The notes beneath the pieces are model-generated. The model worked only from the letters and a program-made list of their open reading frames with translations. It searched no databases and was not told where the DNA came from. Below, in pieces: positions 1 to 8,705 of a stretch of 64,000 nucleotides of DNA. Position 1 is the stretch's first letter. Every line of letters begins with the position of its first letter. Both the position numbers and the translations under genes were made by a program. Source of the DNA: Methylobacterium radiotolerans JCM 2831 (GTDB taxonomy: Bacteria; Pseudomonadota; Alphaproteobacteria; Rhizobiales; Beijerinckiaceae); assembly GCF_000019725.1 (NCBI RefSeq), contig NC_010505.1, forward strand, positions 3,351,001 through 3,415,000, given 5' to 3'.

Positions 1-187
1 GCCGGACTCCGGGTATGGGCCCAAAGTTTAGCGCCGCGGGAGGCCGCATGCCATTGCTCAACGCCCCAAGATGGCGCGAGTAAGGCGTGCCGGGTTGTTG
101 CGCGGCCGAGCCGTGATACGCCGGCGGCCCGGGACACGACCGGACCGCCGCCTGCAACCCCTGTGACAGCGAAAAGGGAGCGCTGCC

Positions 188-1027
188 ATGTACGCCAGGA
201 GCTTCGGCGCGACGCGCGTCTCTGTGCCGGTCATCGGCCAGGGCACGTGGCACATCGACAGTTCGGACCGGACGGACGCGGTCCGGGCGCTGCGGGCCGG
301 GATCGACGCCGGCATGACCCATATCGACACCGCGGAGATGTACGGCGACGCGGAGGCGATCGTCGCCGCCGCCGTCGCGGATTGCCGCGAGGAGGTGTTC
401 CTCGTCTCGAAGGTGGTGCCGGGCAACGCGACGCGCCGGGGCGTCGCCCGGGCCTGCGAGGCCTCGCTCCGCCGCCTGCGGACGGATCGGCTGGACTGCT
501 ACCTGCTGCACTGGCCGGGCCAGCACCCGCTGGCGGAGACGATCGCGGGCTTCGAGGACCTGCGCCGGGCGGGCAAGATCCTGTCCTGGGGCGTCAGCAA
601 CTTCGACGTCGAGGATCTCGACCGCGCCCTCGCCATCGCGGGGCCGGACCGGATCGCGTGCAATCAGGTCCTCTACCACCTGAACGAGCGGGCCATCGAG
701 CACGCCGTGCTGCCCTGGTGCGAGAAGCACGGCGTCGCGATGGTGGGCTACTCGCCCTTCGGCAGCGGCGACTTCCCCGATCCGGCCAGCGCCGGCGGCC
801 GCGTGCTGGCGGGCATCGCGCAGAACCACGGCACGACGCCCTACGCGGTGGCCCTCGCCTACCTGACCCGGCTGCCGGGCACGTTCACGATCCCCAAGAC
901 CGGTCGCCCGGACCGGGCCGTCGCGAATGCCGGCGCGGCGGACCTGCACCTCGGCGCGGCCGAGATCGCCCTGATCGACGCGCATTTCCCGCGCGGACCG
1001 CGCCCCCGGATGCTGCCGATGCTCTGA
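188..1027 (+). CDS. Aldo/keto reductase
   Basis: A cytosolic NAD(P)H-dependent oxidoreductase of the aldo/keto reductase superfamily, expected to reduce aldehydes or ketones; the substrate cannot be read from sequence. The 279-residue protein carries the catalytic tetrad of the family: Asp47 and Tyr52 in HIDTAEMYG, Lys75 in LVSKV and His108 in YLLHWPG. The C-terminal IPKTGR segment fits the cofactor phosphate-binding loop. Length is normal for the bacterial single-domain (DkgA-like) branch. The ATG is preceded by an AAGGGAG ribosome binding site. It converges on the diguanylate cyclase gene. The 187 bases before it, at the window edge, show no credible gene. Confidence 0.93.
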   Translation: MYARSFGATRVSVPVIGQGTWHIDSSDRTDAVRALRAGIDAGMTHIDTAEMYGDAEAIVAAAVADCREEVFLVSKVVPGNATRRGVARACEASLRRLRTDRLDCYLLHWPGQHPLAETIAGFEDLRRAGKILSWGVSNFDVEDLDRALAIAGPDRIACNQVLYHLNERAIEHAVLPWCEKHGVAMVGYSPFGSGDFPDPASAGGRVLAGIAQNHGTTPYAVALAYLTRLPGTFTIPKTGRPDRAVANAGAADLHLGAAEIALIDAHFPRGPRPRMLPML

Positions 1028-1029
1028 GC

Positions 1030-1049
1030 GCGGGCCGGCTCAGGCCCGC
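1030..1049. terminator. Hairpin between convergent genes
   Basis: A perfect 7-bp GC stem (GCGGGCC/GGCCCGC) with a 6-base loop lies between the convergent aldo/keto reductase and diguanylate cyclase genes. The loop contains the stop codon of the cyclase gene. There is no U-tract, so intrinsic termination in either direction is an inference. Confidence 0.4.
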
Positions 1050-2632
1050 AGCGCCAGGGTCACGGGATCGGCCGGCGCGGCGGCCCGGACGCGGTTGCGG
1101 CCGGCCTTCTTGGCCGCGTAGAGGGCCGCGTCCGCCGCCGGGAACAGGCCCTCGGGCGGATCGCCGCCGCCGGGATCTGCGCTGGCGACGCCGATGCTCA
1201 CCGTGGCGCTGCCCCCGACCTCCGGGGCGTGGGGGATGCGGAGGTTCACCACCGCGCGGCGGATGCGCTCCGCCGCGACGCTGGCGGCCGTCGCGTCGAG
1301 GCCCGGCAGCAGGGCGACGAACTCCTCGCCGCCGATCCGGAAGCTGAGCCCGGCGGTATCGAGGGTCCGCTGCAGGCAGTCCGCCACCGCCCTCAGCACC
1401 TCGTCGCCGCGCTGGTGGCCGAAGCGGTCGTTGAACTGCTTGAAGTGGTCGGCATCGACGATCATCAGCGCCAGGGGTGTCCGGAGCTGGACGGCACGCT
1501 TCCACTCCACGGCGAAGTGCTCGTCGTAGCTGCGCCGGTTCGGCAGGCCGGTCAGGCCGTCGGTCCGCGCGAGCACGGCGAGCGCGGCGTTCGCCTCGCG
1601 GGTGGAGGCCTCGGCGGCCACATGGCGCCCCACCTCCCGGTGCAGCAGGACCGTCAGGCCGAAGGACAGGCCGCAGAGGCACAGGATCAGGACGCCGACG
1701 ATCGCGGCCTTGTAGATCCAGACGCCGCGGATGCTGTCGACATCCGTCGCCACGGTCACGATCAGCGGCAGGTCGCCGAGGTCGGCGAAGCTGTAGACCC
1801 GCTCGACGCCGTCCAGGAACGAGCGCCCCTGGAACTCGCCGCGCGGCGTGGCCCGGTACATCTTGTAGCCCGTGCTCGCGCTGATGCTCAGGCCGAGCGC
1901 CTGCGGGAGGGCCGGCGCCCGGATCAGGAGCGTTCCGTCCCGGTGGAAGACGTTCAGGGCGATGCCGTCGTCGAAGTGCAGACGCTCGAACAAGGCCTGG
2001 AAATGCGCGAGCTTGATCGATCCCGAGACGATCCCGGCGAACGAACCGTCCGGCGTCCGGATCCGGCGGGTCATGCGGATGATCGGCTCCCCGGTCAGCC
2101 GCGACACGGTCGGGCCGGACAGGATCAGGCCGCCATCGGGGTTCGACCGGTGGAACTCGAATTCCGGCAGCGCGCGCAGGTTGGGCCGGGCGTGAACGGA
2201 CGGATCACTGGTCAGACGGACATCGCCGGCCGCGTCCGTGACGGCGATCGGACCGAGCCCGGACCCCGCCACCGCCGTGTCGAACAGCGCCAAGCGCCGG
2301 ATCTCCGGCTCCAGGGCCCCGATGTCGGTGCGGCTCGCGAGGCGCGCGGAGTTCTGCAGGGAGAGATCGTAGACCCGCAGGCTGTGGCCGACGCCCTCCT
2401 CGATGACCGCCAGCAGGTTCGACGCGTTGCGGCGCGCGTTGTGCCAGGCGACGTCGCGCAGATCGAGGCAGAGATAGACGCCGAGCAGGGCCAGGCAGAC
2501 CAGCAGGCACGTGCCGCCCACCGCGATCAGGCGCGAGGCGCGATCGTCGAGATGGGCTCGGATCGCTGTGGCGGTCGCGCGCAGGAGCATGGACTCGTTC
2601 GGGCTGCCGCCGGCCGCGTCATTGCGGTTCAC
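1040..2632 (-). CDS. Membrane diguanylate cyclase with periplasmic sensor domain
   Basis: Probably makes cyclic di-GMP from two GTP in response to an extracytoplasmic signal. The 530-residue protein has a first membrane helix near residues 35-55, a periplasmic region of about 230 residues resembling a Cache/PDC sensor, a second helix near 305-330, and a C-terminal GGDEF domain with the active signature GGEEF at 434-438. The LTGLPNRR and DHFKQFND segments typical of the domain are present. The usual RxxD inhibitory site five residues before the signature is not there, so product feedback may be absent. The start used is GTG; an ATG at 2590 would remove 14 residues. A PilZ effector is encoded at 8453-8698. 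Confidence 0.92.
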   Translation of the reverse strand: MNRNDAAGGSPNESMLLRATATAIRAHLDDRASRLIAVGGTCLLVCLALLGVYLCLDLRDVAWHNARRNASNLLAVIEEGVGHSLRVYDLSLQNSARLASRTDIGALEPEIRRLALFDTAVAGSGLGPIAVTDAAGDVRLTSDPSVHARPNLRALPEFEFHRSNPDGGLILSGPTVSRLTGEPIIRMTRRIRTPDGSFAGIVSGSIKLAHFQALFERLHFDDGIALNVFHRDGTLLIRAPALPQALGLSISASTGYKMYRATPRGEFQGRSFLDGVERVYSFADLGDLPLIVTVATDVDSIRGVWIYKAAIVGVLILCLCGLSFGLTVLLHREVGRHVAAEASTREANAALAVLARTDGLTGLPNRRSYDEHFAVEWKRAVQLRTPLALMIVDADHFKQFNDRFGHQRGDEVLRAVADCLQRTLDTAGLSFRIGGEEFVALLPGLDATAASVAAERIRRAVVNLRIPHAPEVGGSATVSIGVASADPGGGDPPEGLFPAADAALYAAKKAGRNRVRAAAPADPVTLALRA

Positions 2633-2874
2633 GGACTTGCTGTTGACCCGATCTTACGTCGGCGAAGATTGAAAAAGCGGTTATTAGCAGCATTAAGAAG
2701 CGCCAAATCGCTGCCTATACAAATAGAGGCCCGCACCCCTGTCAGTGCCGGCGCGGCGCGCGCACCGCGGTTCGGAACCCCGCCGTCGTCGGGTCGATAC
2801 AGGACGGCTCGCGTCGCGGGCGGCCACCCGCCCGCGACGCGCGCCCTTGCGCGATCCTGGCCAGGCGCGGCGCG

Positions 2875-5061
2875 TCAGTCCCCGATGCCGAACAGCTTCT
2901 CGATGAAGTTGCGGTCATCCTTCTGGGCGCGCCGTGCCGGCGCGGCCTGGCGCGGCGCCGGCGCCTCCGGCTCGCCGAGGATCTGACCGAGGAGCCCGCC
3001 CGGGCCAGCCGGGGCGGCGCTCGCCACCGAGGCGGTCGTCTCCGGCTGCCGGCGCCAGCGATTCAGGCCCGGGAGCGGGACCGGCGTCTGCCCCTTCAGC
3101 GCCTGGGTCATGTAGGTCTTCCAGATCTCCGCCGGCAGGTTGCCGCCGGTGACCTTCTTGGTGAGCTCGCCGTCGTCGTTGCCGAGCCAGACCCCGGTCA
3201 CGAGGCTGCCCGAGAAGCCCATGAACCACGCGTCGCGGTAATCCTGCGTGGTGCCGCTCTTCCCCGCGAGGTCCCAGCCGGGGATGTCGGCCTTCTTGCC
3301 GGTGCCGCTCACGAAGGTCTCGTGCATCATGGCGTTCATCATGCCGTCGGCGTTGGCGTCGATGACCCGGCCCAGACCGTTGTCGGAGCGCTTGTAGAGC
3401 ACCTTCCCGTCCTGGCTCTTCACGGCGGTGACGACGTACGGGATCACGCCGATGCCGCCGTTGGCGAAGGCCCCGTAGGCGCCGACCATCTCCAGGAGCG
3501 TGACCTCGGACGTACCGAGGGCGATGGACCCGTTGGCCTGGAGCGGCGAGGTGATGCCGAGGCGCTGGGCGGTCTGGACCACGGTCTTCGGACCGACCTC
3601 CTGGCCGAGGCGCACCGCGACCGTGTTGAGCGACTGGGCGAGCGCCGTCCGCAGCGTGACGGGGCCCTCATAGCGGTGGGAGTAGTTCTCCGGCGCCCAG
3701 TTGCCGATCCGGATCGGCGCGTCCTCCCGGACCGTGTCGGGCGTGGCGCCGTGCTCCACGGCCGCGAGGTAGACGAACGGCTTGAACGAGGAGCCGGGCT
3801 GACGCTTGGCGGTCGTGGCCCGGTTGAACTGGCTCTGCGCGTAGTCGCGGCCGCCGATCAGGGCGCGGATGGCGCCGTCGGGCCGCATCGAGACCAGGGC
3901 GCCCTGGCTGACGTTGTAGCGCGTCCCCTTCGCGTTGAGCTCGTCGGTCAGCGCCTTCTCGGCCGCCGCCTGGAGGCTGGGATCGACGGTGGTCTGGACC
4001 GTGATGTCGGTGTCGAACTTGCCGACGTAATCGTCGAGCACGTCCATCACGAGGTCGGCGACGTAGTTGGCCGACCCGCCGCCGCGGGCGTTGGCGGGCT
4101 TCGCCGGCTGGGCGAGCGCAACCTTGACGTCCTGCGCCGACGCGAAGCCCAGCTCCTGCATGGCGGCGAGGACCTGGGCGGCGCGGGCCTGGGCGGCCGG
4201 CAGGTTGCGGTTCGGGGCGAGGCGCGAGGGCGCCTGCACGAGCCCGCCGAGCATCGCGGCCTGCGCGAGGCTCACCTCCTTGGCGGGCTTGCCGAAATAG
4301 CGCTGCGCCGCCGCCTCGACGCCGTAGGCGCCGGCGCCGAAATAGACGCGGTTCAGGTAGAGTTCGAGGATCTCGTCCTTGGTGTACTTGTGCTCGAGCC
4401 AGAGCGCGAGGATCGCCTCCTGGATCTTGCGCGAGGCCGAGCGCTCCGGGGTCAGGAACAGGTTCTTGGCGAGCTGCTGGGTCAGGGTCGAGCCGCCCTG
4501 CGCCACGCCGCGACGGGTCAGGTTCTGGCCGATGGCCCGGACGATGCCGACGGGATCCACGCCGAAATGCTGGTAGAAGCGCCGATCCTCGATCGCCACG
4601 AAGGCGCGCGGCAGGTAGGGCGGCAGCTCCTTGATCGACACCACACGGCCGCCGGTCTCGCCGCGATTGGCGAGCAGCGAGCCGTCGCTCGCCAGGATGG
4701 CGATGTTGGGCGGCCGCTTCGGCACCGCGAGCTGGTCGATCGGCGGCAGTTGCGACGCGTGGTAGGCGATGAGGCCGGCGAGCCCGATCACACCCCAGAG
4801 GCCGAGGACGACGGTGCCGTAGACGATGCGGCCGAGCCAGGAACGCCGGCGTCGTCCGCGACCCGAGGCCTTCGCTCGCCCCGTGGTCCGCGCCGGCGCC
4901 TTGTTCGGCTGCCGCGCTCCGCCGCCCGATCGCTTCGCCACGCCGTCTCCTGCTCCCGGCCGGTCTTCCCGAGTCAGGCGCAGGTCGAGTTCGCCGCGAT
5001 CCCGCGCGCGCCCCTCGGGCACGTCGAAGTTCGGCTCAATCCTGCCCCGACCCTTGGCCAT
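2875..5061 (-). CDS. Penicillin-binding protein 1A (bifunctional peptidoglycan synthase)
   Basis: Inner-membrane class A PBP that polymerises lipid II and cross-links peptidoglycan. After a basic cytoplasmic tail there is one membrane helix, then a family 51 glycosyltransferase domain with the EDRRFYQHFG and QGGSTLTQQLAKN motifs, and a transpeptidase domain with SSFK (Ser424, numbered from the start used here), SLN and KSGTT. The C-terminal tail is proline/alanine rich. The frame is open further upstream to 5169, but I place the start at the ATG ending at 5061: a GACGGGA ribosome binding site lies just upstream, and the extra 36 residues look non-coding. The length of 728 residues is normal for alphaproteobacterial PBP1A. 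Confidence 0.94.
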   Translation of the reverse strand: MAKGRGRIEPNFDVPEGRARDRGELDLRLTREDRPGAGDGVAKRSGGGARQPNKAPARTTGRAKASGRGRRRRSWLGRIVYGTVVLGLWGVIGLAGLIAYHASQLPPIDQLAVPKRPPNIAILASDGSLLANRGETGGRVVSIKELPPYLPRAFVAIEDRRFYQHFGVDPVGIVRAIGQNLTRRGVAQGGSTLTQQLAKNLFLTPERSASRKIQEAILALWLEHKYTKDEILELYLNRVYFGAGAYGVEAAAQRYFGKPAKEVSLAQAAMLGGLVQAPSRLAPNRNLPAAQARAAQVLAAMQELGFASAQDVKVALAQPAKPANARGGGSANYVADLVMDVLDDYVGKFDTDITVQTTVDPSLQAAAEKALTDELNAKGTRYNVSQGALVSMRPDGAIRALIGGRDYAQSQFNRATTAKRQPGSSFKPFVYLAAVEHGATPDTVREDAPIRIGNWAPENYSHRYEGPVTLRTALAQSLNTVAVRLGQEVGPKTVVQTAQRLGITSPLQANGSIALGTSEVTLLEMVGAYGAFANGGIGVIPYVVTAVKSQDGKVLYKRSDNGLGRVIDANADGMMNAMMHETFVSGTGKKADIPGWDLAGKSGTTQDYRDAWFMGFSGSLVTGVWLGNDDGELTKKVTGGNLPAEIWKTYMTQALKGQTPVPLPGLNRWRRQPETTASVASAAPAGPGGLLGQILGEPEAPAPRQAAPARRAQKDDRNFIEKLFGIGD

Positions 5062-5314
5062 GCATCCCGTCTTCGAATGTTCCGCGACGACGCGCGTCTG
5101 TCCGGCGCACCGCAGTACGGTCTCCGCACGCCAAATGCGGCGGTTTCGCGCCCCGTCCGGAAACGACACGGAGGCCGGCGCCGCCGGCCGTCCTTGTCGA
5201 AACCGTTTGTGACCGCTTCGCGGTACGGTGCGGAAAAAGGCTGGCCATTCCGTTAAGGACCGCGCCGGACCGGCCGGATCGAAGCCGGACGCCGCGCCGC
5301 GGCGCGGGGCGCAG

Positions 5315-6184
5315 CTAGTGCGCGGCGCCCTGAAGCTCGCCCGTGCTCGCCAGGATCGTCTCCTGCAGCGCGGTCGCCGCCGCGTGCTGGCGCCCCGGGC
5401 CCAACACGACGAACTCGACCGCGCCGAGCGGAGGCAGGCCGAACGCCCCGGGGATCGCGGCGAGGCCTGGCGGCATGACCTTGGCCGAGTGCGGCGCGAT
5501 GCCCAGGCCGGCCTCGACGGCGGCCCGCAAGCCCATCAGGCTGCCGCTCGTGCATACCACTCGCCAGGACCGGCCCACCGTCTCGAGGGCGTCGAGCGCC
5601 AGCGTGCGGGTCATCGAGGGCGGCGGGTAGAGCACCAGGGGCAAGGGCTTGGCCGGATCCGGGACGAAGCCGGGCCGGCCCGTCCAGATCAGGTCCTCGG
5701 TCCAGGCCAAGGTTCCGCGCGGATCGCCGCGCCGGCGCTTGCAGAAGATCACGTCGAGCTCGCCCGCGTCGTAGCCCTGGTAGAGGGTGCGGCTCAGCCC
5801 GACCGTGATCTGGAGATCGACCGCGTCGTGCCGACCGGCGAAGCGGGCCAGCACCTGCGCCAGGGTCGACAGGGTGTAGTCCTCGGAGACGCCGAGACGG
5901 ATGCGGCCGCGCAGGCCGCCCGGCGAGAAGAAGGCGCGCAGCCGGTCCTGCGCGTCCACCACCTCGCGGGCGAAGCCGATCATGGCCTGGCCGTCCGGCG
6001 TCGGAGCGACCCGGTGCGTGTCCCGCGTCAGGAGCGGCCGACCGAGAGCCTGCTCCAGCCGCGCGATGTGCCCGCTCACGGTGGATTGCCGGAGGCCGAG
6101 CGCCTGGGCCGCGGCCGTGAAGCTGCTGCTCTCGACGACCGCCAGGAACGAGCGCAGCAGCTCGATGTTCAGGTTGCCTATCAT
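5315..6184 (-). CDS. LysR-family transcriptional regulator
   Basis: DNA-binding regulator of 289 residues. The N-terminal winged helix-turn-helix is clear (FLAVVESSSFTAAAQALG followed by QSTVSGHIARLEQALGRPL), and the rest is the usual periplasmic-binding-protein-like effector domain. It is divergent from the small membrane protein and DUF1275 genes that begin at 6242 and 6504, and a perfect 12-bp palindrome lies just upstream of its own start. By the usual logic of LysR genes it probably controls itself and that divergent pair. The effector is unknown. The 253 bases between this gene's end and the PBP1A start contain no other gene. Confidence 0.93.
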   Translation of the reverse strand: MIGNLNIELLRSFLAVVESSSFTAAAQALGLRQSTVSGHIARLEQALGRPLLTRDTHRVAPTPDGQAMIGFAREVVDAQDRLRAFFSPGGLRGRIRLGVSEDYTLSTLAQVLARFAGRHDAVDLQITVGLSRTLYQGYDAGELDVIFCKRRRGDPRGTLAWTEDLIWTGRPGFVPDPAKPLPLVLYPPPSMTRTLALDALETVGRSWRVVCTSGSLMGLRAAVEAGLGIAPHSAKVMPPGLAAIPGAFGLPPLGAVEFVVLGPGRQHAAATALQETILASTGELQGAAH

Positions 6185-6195
6185 GGTTCACGATA

Positions 6196-6207
6196 ACCGA
6201 TATCGGT
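6196..6207. promoter_or_regulatory. Palindromic candidate operator, LysR intergenic region
   Basis: A perfect 12-bp palindrome, ACCGATATCGGT, sits 12 bases upstream of the LysR start codon and about 35 bases upstream of the divergent small membrane protein gene. The position suits an autoregulatory LysR binding site that also controls the divergent genes. No experimental motif is known to me for this regulator. Confidence 0.45.
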
Positions 6208-6241
6208 AACGCCGCGGGCCTGCGCGGCGTTAGGATTCGAG

Positions 6242-6499
6242 ATGCACCCGTCCCCGGGCCGCGCCGCGGAGCCTCGTTCGATGTCCGCACCCGTGATCGT
6301 GACCACACTCTTCGTCGGCGGCCTCGTGGCGATTCCGACACTCGGACGGTGGGCCGTACAGGTCACGGAGGTGCTCGCCTCCCTGCTGGCGACCGCCACC
6401 GTGCTGGTCGTGATCCTCTACCTCTGCGACCGCTGGCCGGACTACTTCGCCAACCCGCGGATGCCGGTCGGCACGATGGCGGCACCCTTCGCCGACTGA
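6242..6499 (+). CDS. Small membrane protein of unknown function
   Basis: An 85-residue protein. A hydrophobic stretch near residues 16-30 is followed by a stronger membrane helix near 40-62 (ATATVLVVILYL), then a short polar tail. I do not recognise a family. The first ATG has an AGGA box six bases upstream, which favours it over the ATG at 6281. The next gene, a DUF1275 membrane protein, begins 4 bases after the stop, so the two are probably co-transcribed. Both are divergent from the LysR gene and are its most likely targets. Confidence 0.6.
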   Translation: MHPSPGRAAEPRSMSAPVIVTTLFVGGLVAIPTLGRWAVQVTEVLASLLATATVLVVILYLCDRWPDYFANPRMPVGTMAAPFAD

Positions 6500-6503
6500 G
6501 ACG

Positions 6504-7220
6504 ATGACCCGTCCCGCGCGGTCGCAGAATCCGGGGAGCGGCCCCTCGGCGGGCGCCGCCCTGGCGTTCGTCGCAGGCTTCGTCGACGCGGCCGCCTTCA
6601 TCGCCCTGACCGGCCTGTTCACCGCCCACGTCACCGGTAACTTCGTCCTGATCGGCGCCGAGCTCGTCGCGAGCTCGAGCGGCGTGGTGGCCAAGCTCCT
6701 GGCGCTGCCCGTCTTCGTCGGGGCGGTGGCGGGAGCCCGGGTTCTGGCCCTGGTGCTGGAGCGGCGGGGAGTCGATCCCCTGCCCTGGCTCCTCGCCGTC
6801 GAGGTGGCCCTGCTCGCGGGGTTCGGTCTGTGCGGCACCGTTTGGTCACCCCTCGGCGCGGCGGACGGCGCCGCCTCCATCACCGTCGGCATGCTCGCGG
6901 TCGCGGCCATGGGCCTGCAGAACGCCGTCGGACGCCTGTCACTCGGCCATCTCGCGCCCACGACGGTCATGACCGTCAGCGTCAGCCAGGCCGTCATCGA
7001 CGCGACGGACCTCGCCCTGGGCAGCGGCGAACAGCGCGAGCAGACCCGGAAGCGGTTCCTGCGCGTGCTCCCGGCGATCGCGGCCTTCGCCGCGGGCGCG
7101 CTCTGCGGAGCCTACGGGATCGCGCATCTCGCCTTCGGCAGCATCGTCCTGCCACTCGGCGTTCTCGTAGTCCTGATCGTCGCGTCCGCGGCGCCCGCCG
7201 ACGCGGGCGCCGTCCCGTGA
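6504..7220 (+). CDS. YoaK/DUF1275 family membrane protein
   Basis: An integral inner-membrane protein of 238 residues with about six predicted helices and the family's N-terminal signature (AGFVDAAAFIALTGLFTAHVTGN). DUF1275 proteins are widespread and their transported substrate, if any, is not established. The gene follows the small membrane protein at 6242-6499 by 4 bases and likely shares its promoter under LysR control. A GC-rich inverted repeat follows the stop codon, before the opposing gene ending at 7258. Confidence 0.88.
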   Translation: MTRPARSQNPGSGPSAGAALAFVAGFVDAAAFIALTGLFTAHVTGNFVLIGAELVASSSGVVAKLLALPVFVGAVAGARVLALVLERRGVDPLPWLLAVEVALLAGFGLCGTVWSPLGAADGAASITVGMLAVAAMGLQNAVGRLSLGHLAPTTVMTVSVSQAVIDATDLALGSGEQREQTRKRFLRVLPAIAAFAAGALCGAYGIAHLAFGSIVLPLGVLVVLIVASAAPADAGAVP

Positions 7221-7257
7221 GGAGCCGCCCCGCGCGGCGGTCAGGCGGCGACCGGCG

Positions 7258-7641
7258 TCACGGCTCGGCCGAGGGCTCGGCGGCCGGCTTGCCGAGCACC
7301 CGGCGGGCCTCGGCGAGCAACACGGGGTGGCGGGCAGCCTGCGGACCGGCATCCGGCGTCTCGCGGCCGAGCCGCGCGATGCGCGCCCGGAACAGGCGCC
7401 GGCGCAGGCCGAACCGTCGGACGCTCATCAGCAGCGCCTGAAGCACGAGGCGGACGGCCTCCGTCCGCTCGCGCTCCTCCACGATCGCCGCCGCGAGAGC
7501 GGCCTCGCGGCTGAGCGCGGCCTGGAGCTCGTCCCGGACGGCGGCGCGGGCCGCCTCGTCCCTGCGCGCCGCGTCGAGCTGGATCCGGCATTCCTGCAAC
7601 GCGCTGAGCAGCAGAAGCTCCTGCGCGGACGCATCCCTCAT
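7258..7641 (-). CDS. Hypothetical coiled-coil protein
   Basis: A 127-residue protein I cannot assign to a family. Residues 5-70 are rich in Ala, Glu, Arg and Leu and look like a long alpha-helical coiled coil; the following stretch is strongly basic (RRFGLRRRLFRARIARLGRE). There is no signal peptide or membrane segment. The ATG is preceded by a strong GGGAGG ribosome binding site at good spacing, which is the main support for it being real. It could be a small nucleic-acid-associated or structural protein, but that is a guess from composition. Confidence 0.6.
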   Translation of the reverse strand: MRDASAQELLLLSALQECRIQLDAARRDEAARAAVRDELQAALSREAALAAAIVEERERTEAVRLVLQALLMSVRRFGLRRRLFRARIARLGRETPDAGPQAARHPVLLAEARRVLGKPAAEPSAEP

Positions 7642-7825
7642 CAAGGCCTCCCGGGGCGCCCTCTCCCGTCCGAGACGGGGCGTTCCGCCCGATCACCGAC
7701 GCGCCGGCCGCGGACCGGCCCGCGCGCGTCCTCGTGCGACGCCATAGCGAGCGCGGCCGCTGGCCGGAAGCCGCCGACCGGATTATTCGGCACGCGGACC
7801 GCGAACCACGGGGGGAATCGGGGAC

Positions 7826-8338
7826 GTGCAGATTCGGATCGCTCTGGCCTTCGGGGCCATCACCATGGGAGGCAACGCGCTCGCGCCCGCCCCGGCCCAA
7901 GCCTATCAGCTCGACACGGTGAACCTGGTCGGTTGTGCGCAGGAGGGCGGCGTCTGCCGGATGCCCTACCCCACCAATGTCTATTACGGCGTGCCCGGCC
8001 GGACGAACGGCCGGCCCTTCCCGCAGGGCGGCGTCGTGCCCTGCAACACCCAGACCTTCGGCGATCCGGCACCGGGCCAGGCGAAGAGCTGCTGGTACGC
8101 CCCGCGCATCAACGCGGGCGGCGGTGGCGGCTACGGCGGCGGCGGTAGTGGCTACGGCGGCGGCGGAGGCTACGGCGGCGGGGGCTACGGCGGCGGCTAC
8201 CGCAACGACGGGTACGATGACCGACGCGACGCCTACCGCGACCGCCGCGACTACGACCGCCCGCCGGTGCGCCGCCCCTACGACGACGATTACGGTCCGG
8301 GCCCGCGCCGCTACCGGGGTGATCCGGACGAGTATTGA
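7826..8338 (+). CDS. Secreted glycine-rich protein with lectin-like module
   Basis: A 170-residue exported protein. An N-terminal signal peptide ends near the APAQA motif. Residues 35-95 form a cysteine-containing module (GCAQEGGVC, then VPCNTQTFGDP and KSCWYAP) that resembles the short mannan-binding-lectin-like module I recall from other alphaproteobacterial secreted proteins. A Gly/Tyr-rich low-complexity stretch (repeats of GYGGGG) follows, then a tail dense in Asp, Arg and Tyr. The GTG start has a GGGGGA box upstream. A surface or extracellular-matrix role is plausible but unproven. Confidence 0.75.
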   Translation: MQIRIALAFGAITMGGNALAPAPAQAYQLDTVNLVGCAQEGGVCRMPYPTNVYYGVPGRTNGRPFPQGGVVPCNTQTFGDPAPGQAKSCWYAPRINAGGGGGYGGGGSGYGGGGGYGGGGYGGGYRNDGYDDRRDAYRDRRDYDRPPVRRPYDDDYGPGPRRYRGDPDEY

Positions 8339-8452
8339 TCTCGGTCGAGCAGGGCAGACGCGGGAACGTATTTGCCCTGTTAACCGCCATCCGGCATCGT
8401 CCGGCTCCGCGGAGCTCTCTCCGCGGAGCCGCGGGACCGGACGGAGGAGCTG

Positions 8453-8698
8453 ATGACGGAGAATCGCCGCGGCGCTTTCCGGAAGAACGCTTTCACCTTC
8501 GGCGCGGTGCTGCTCGACGGCGGCGAGGTGAGCTGCCTGGTCTGGGACGCCACGGACGTGGGCGCGCAGATCGAGGTCGAGGACGATCAGGCCGTGCCGG
8601 ACCGCTTCCCACTGCGGGTCAGCGCCGGCGCCGAACCGCGCCCGGCCACCGTGGCGTGGCGACGCAGCCGGCGGATCGGCATCGCCTTCGACGGCTGA
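8453..8698 (+). CDS. PilZ-domain protein
   Basis: An 81-residue single-domain protein resembling PilZ cyclic di-GMP receptors. It has an Arg-rich N terminus (RRGAFRK), a central segment (CLVWDATDVGAQIEV) matching the conserved D/NxSxxG region of the fold, and a closing strand pair (ATVAWRRSRRIGIAFDG). The second motif reads DATDVGA rather than DxSxxG, so nucleotide affinity may be altered. The ATG follows a strong GGAGGAG box. It could read the signal made by the cyclase encoded at 1040-2632, though the two are not in one operon. Confidence 0.85.
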   Translation: MTENRRGAFRKNAFTFGAVLLDGGEVSCLVWDATDVGAQIEVEDDQAVPDRFPLRVSAGAEPRPATVAWRRSRRIGIAFDG

Positions 8699-8705
8699 GC
8701 CCCTC

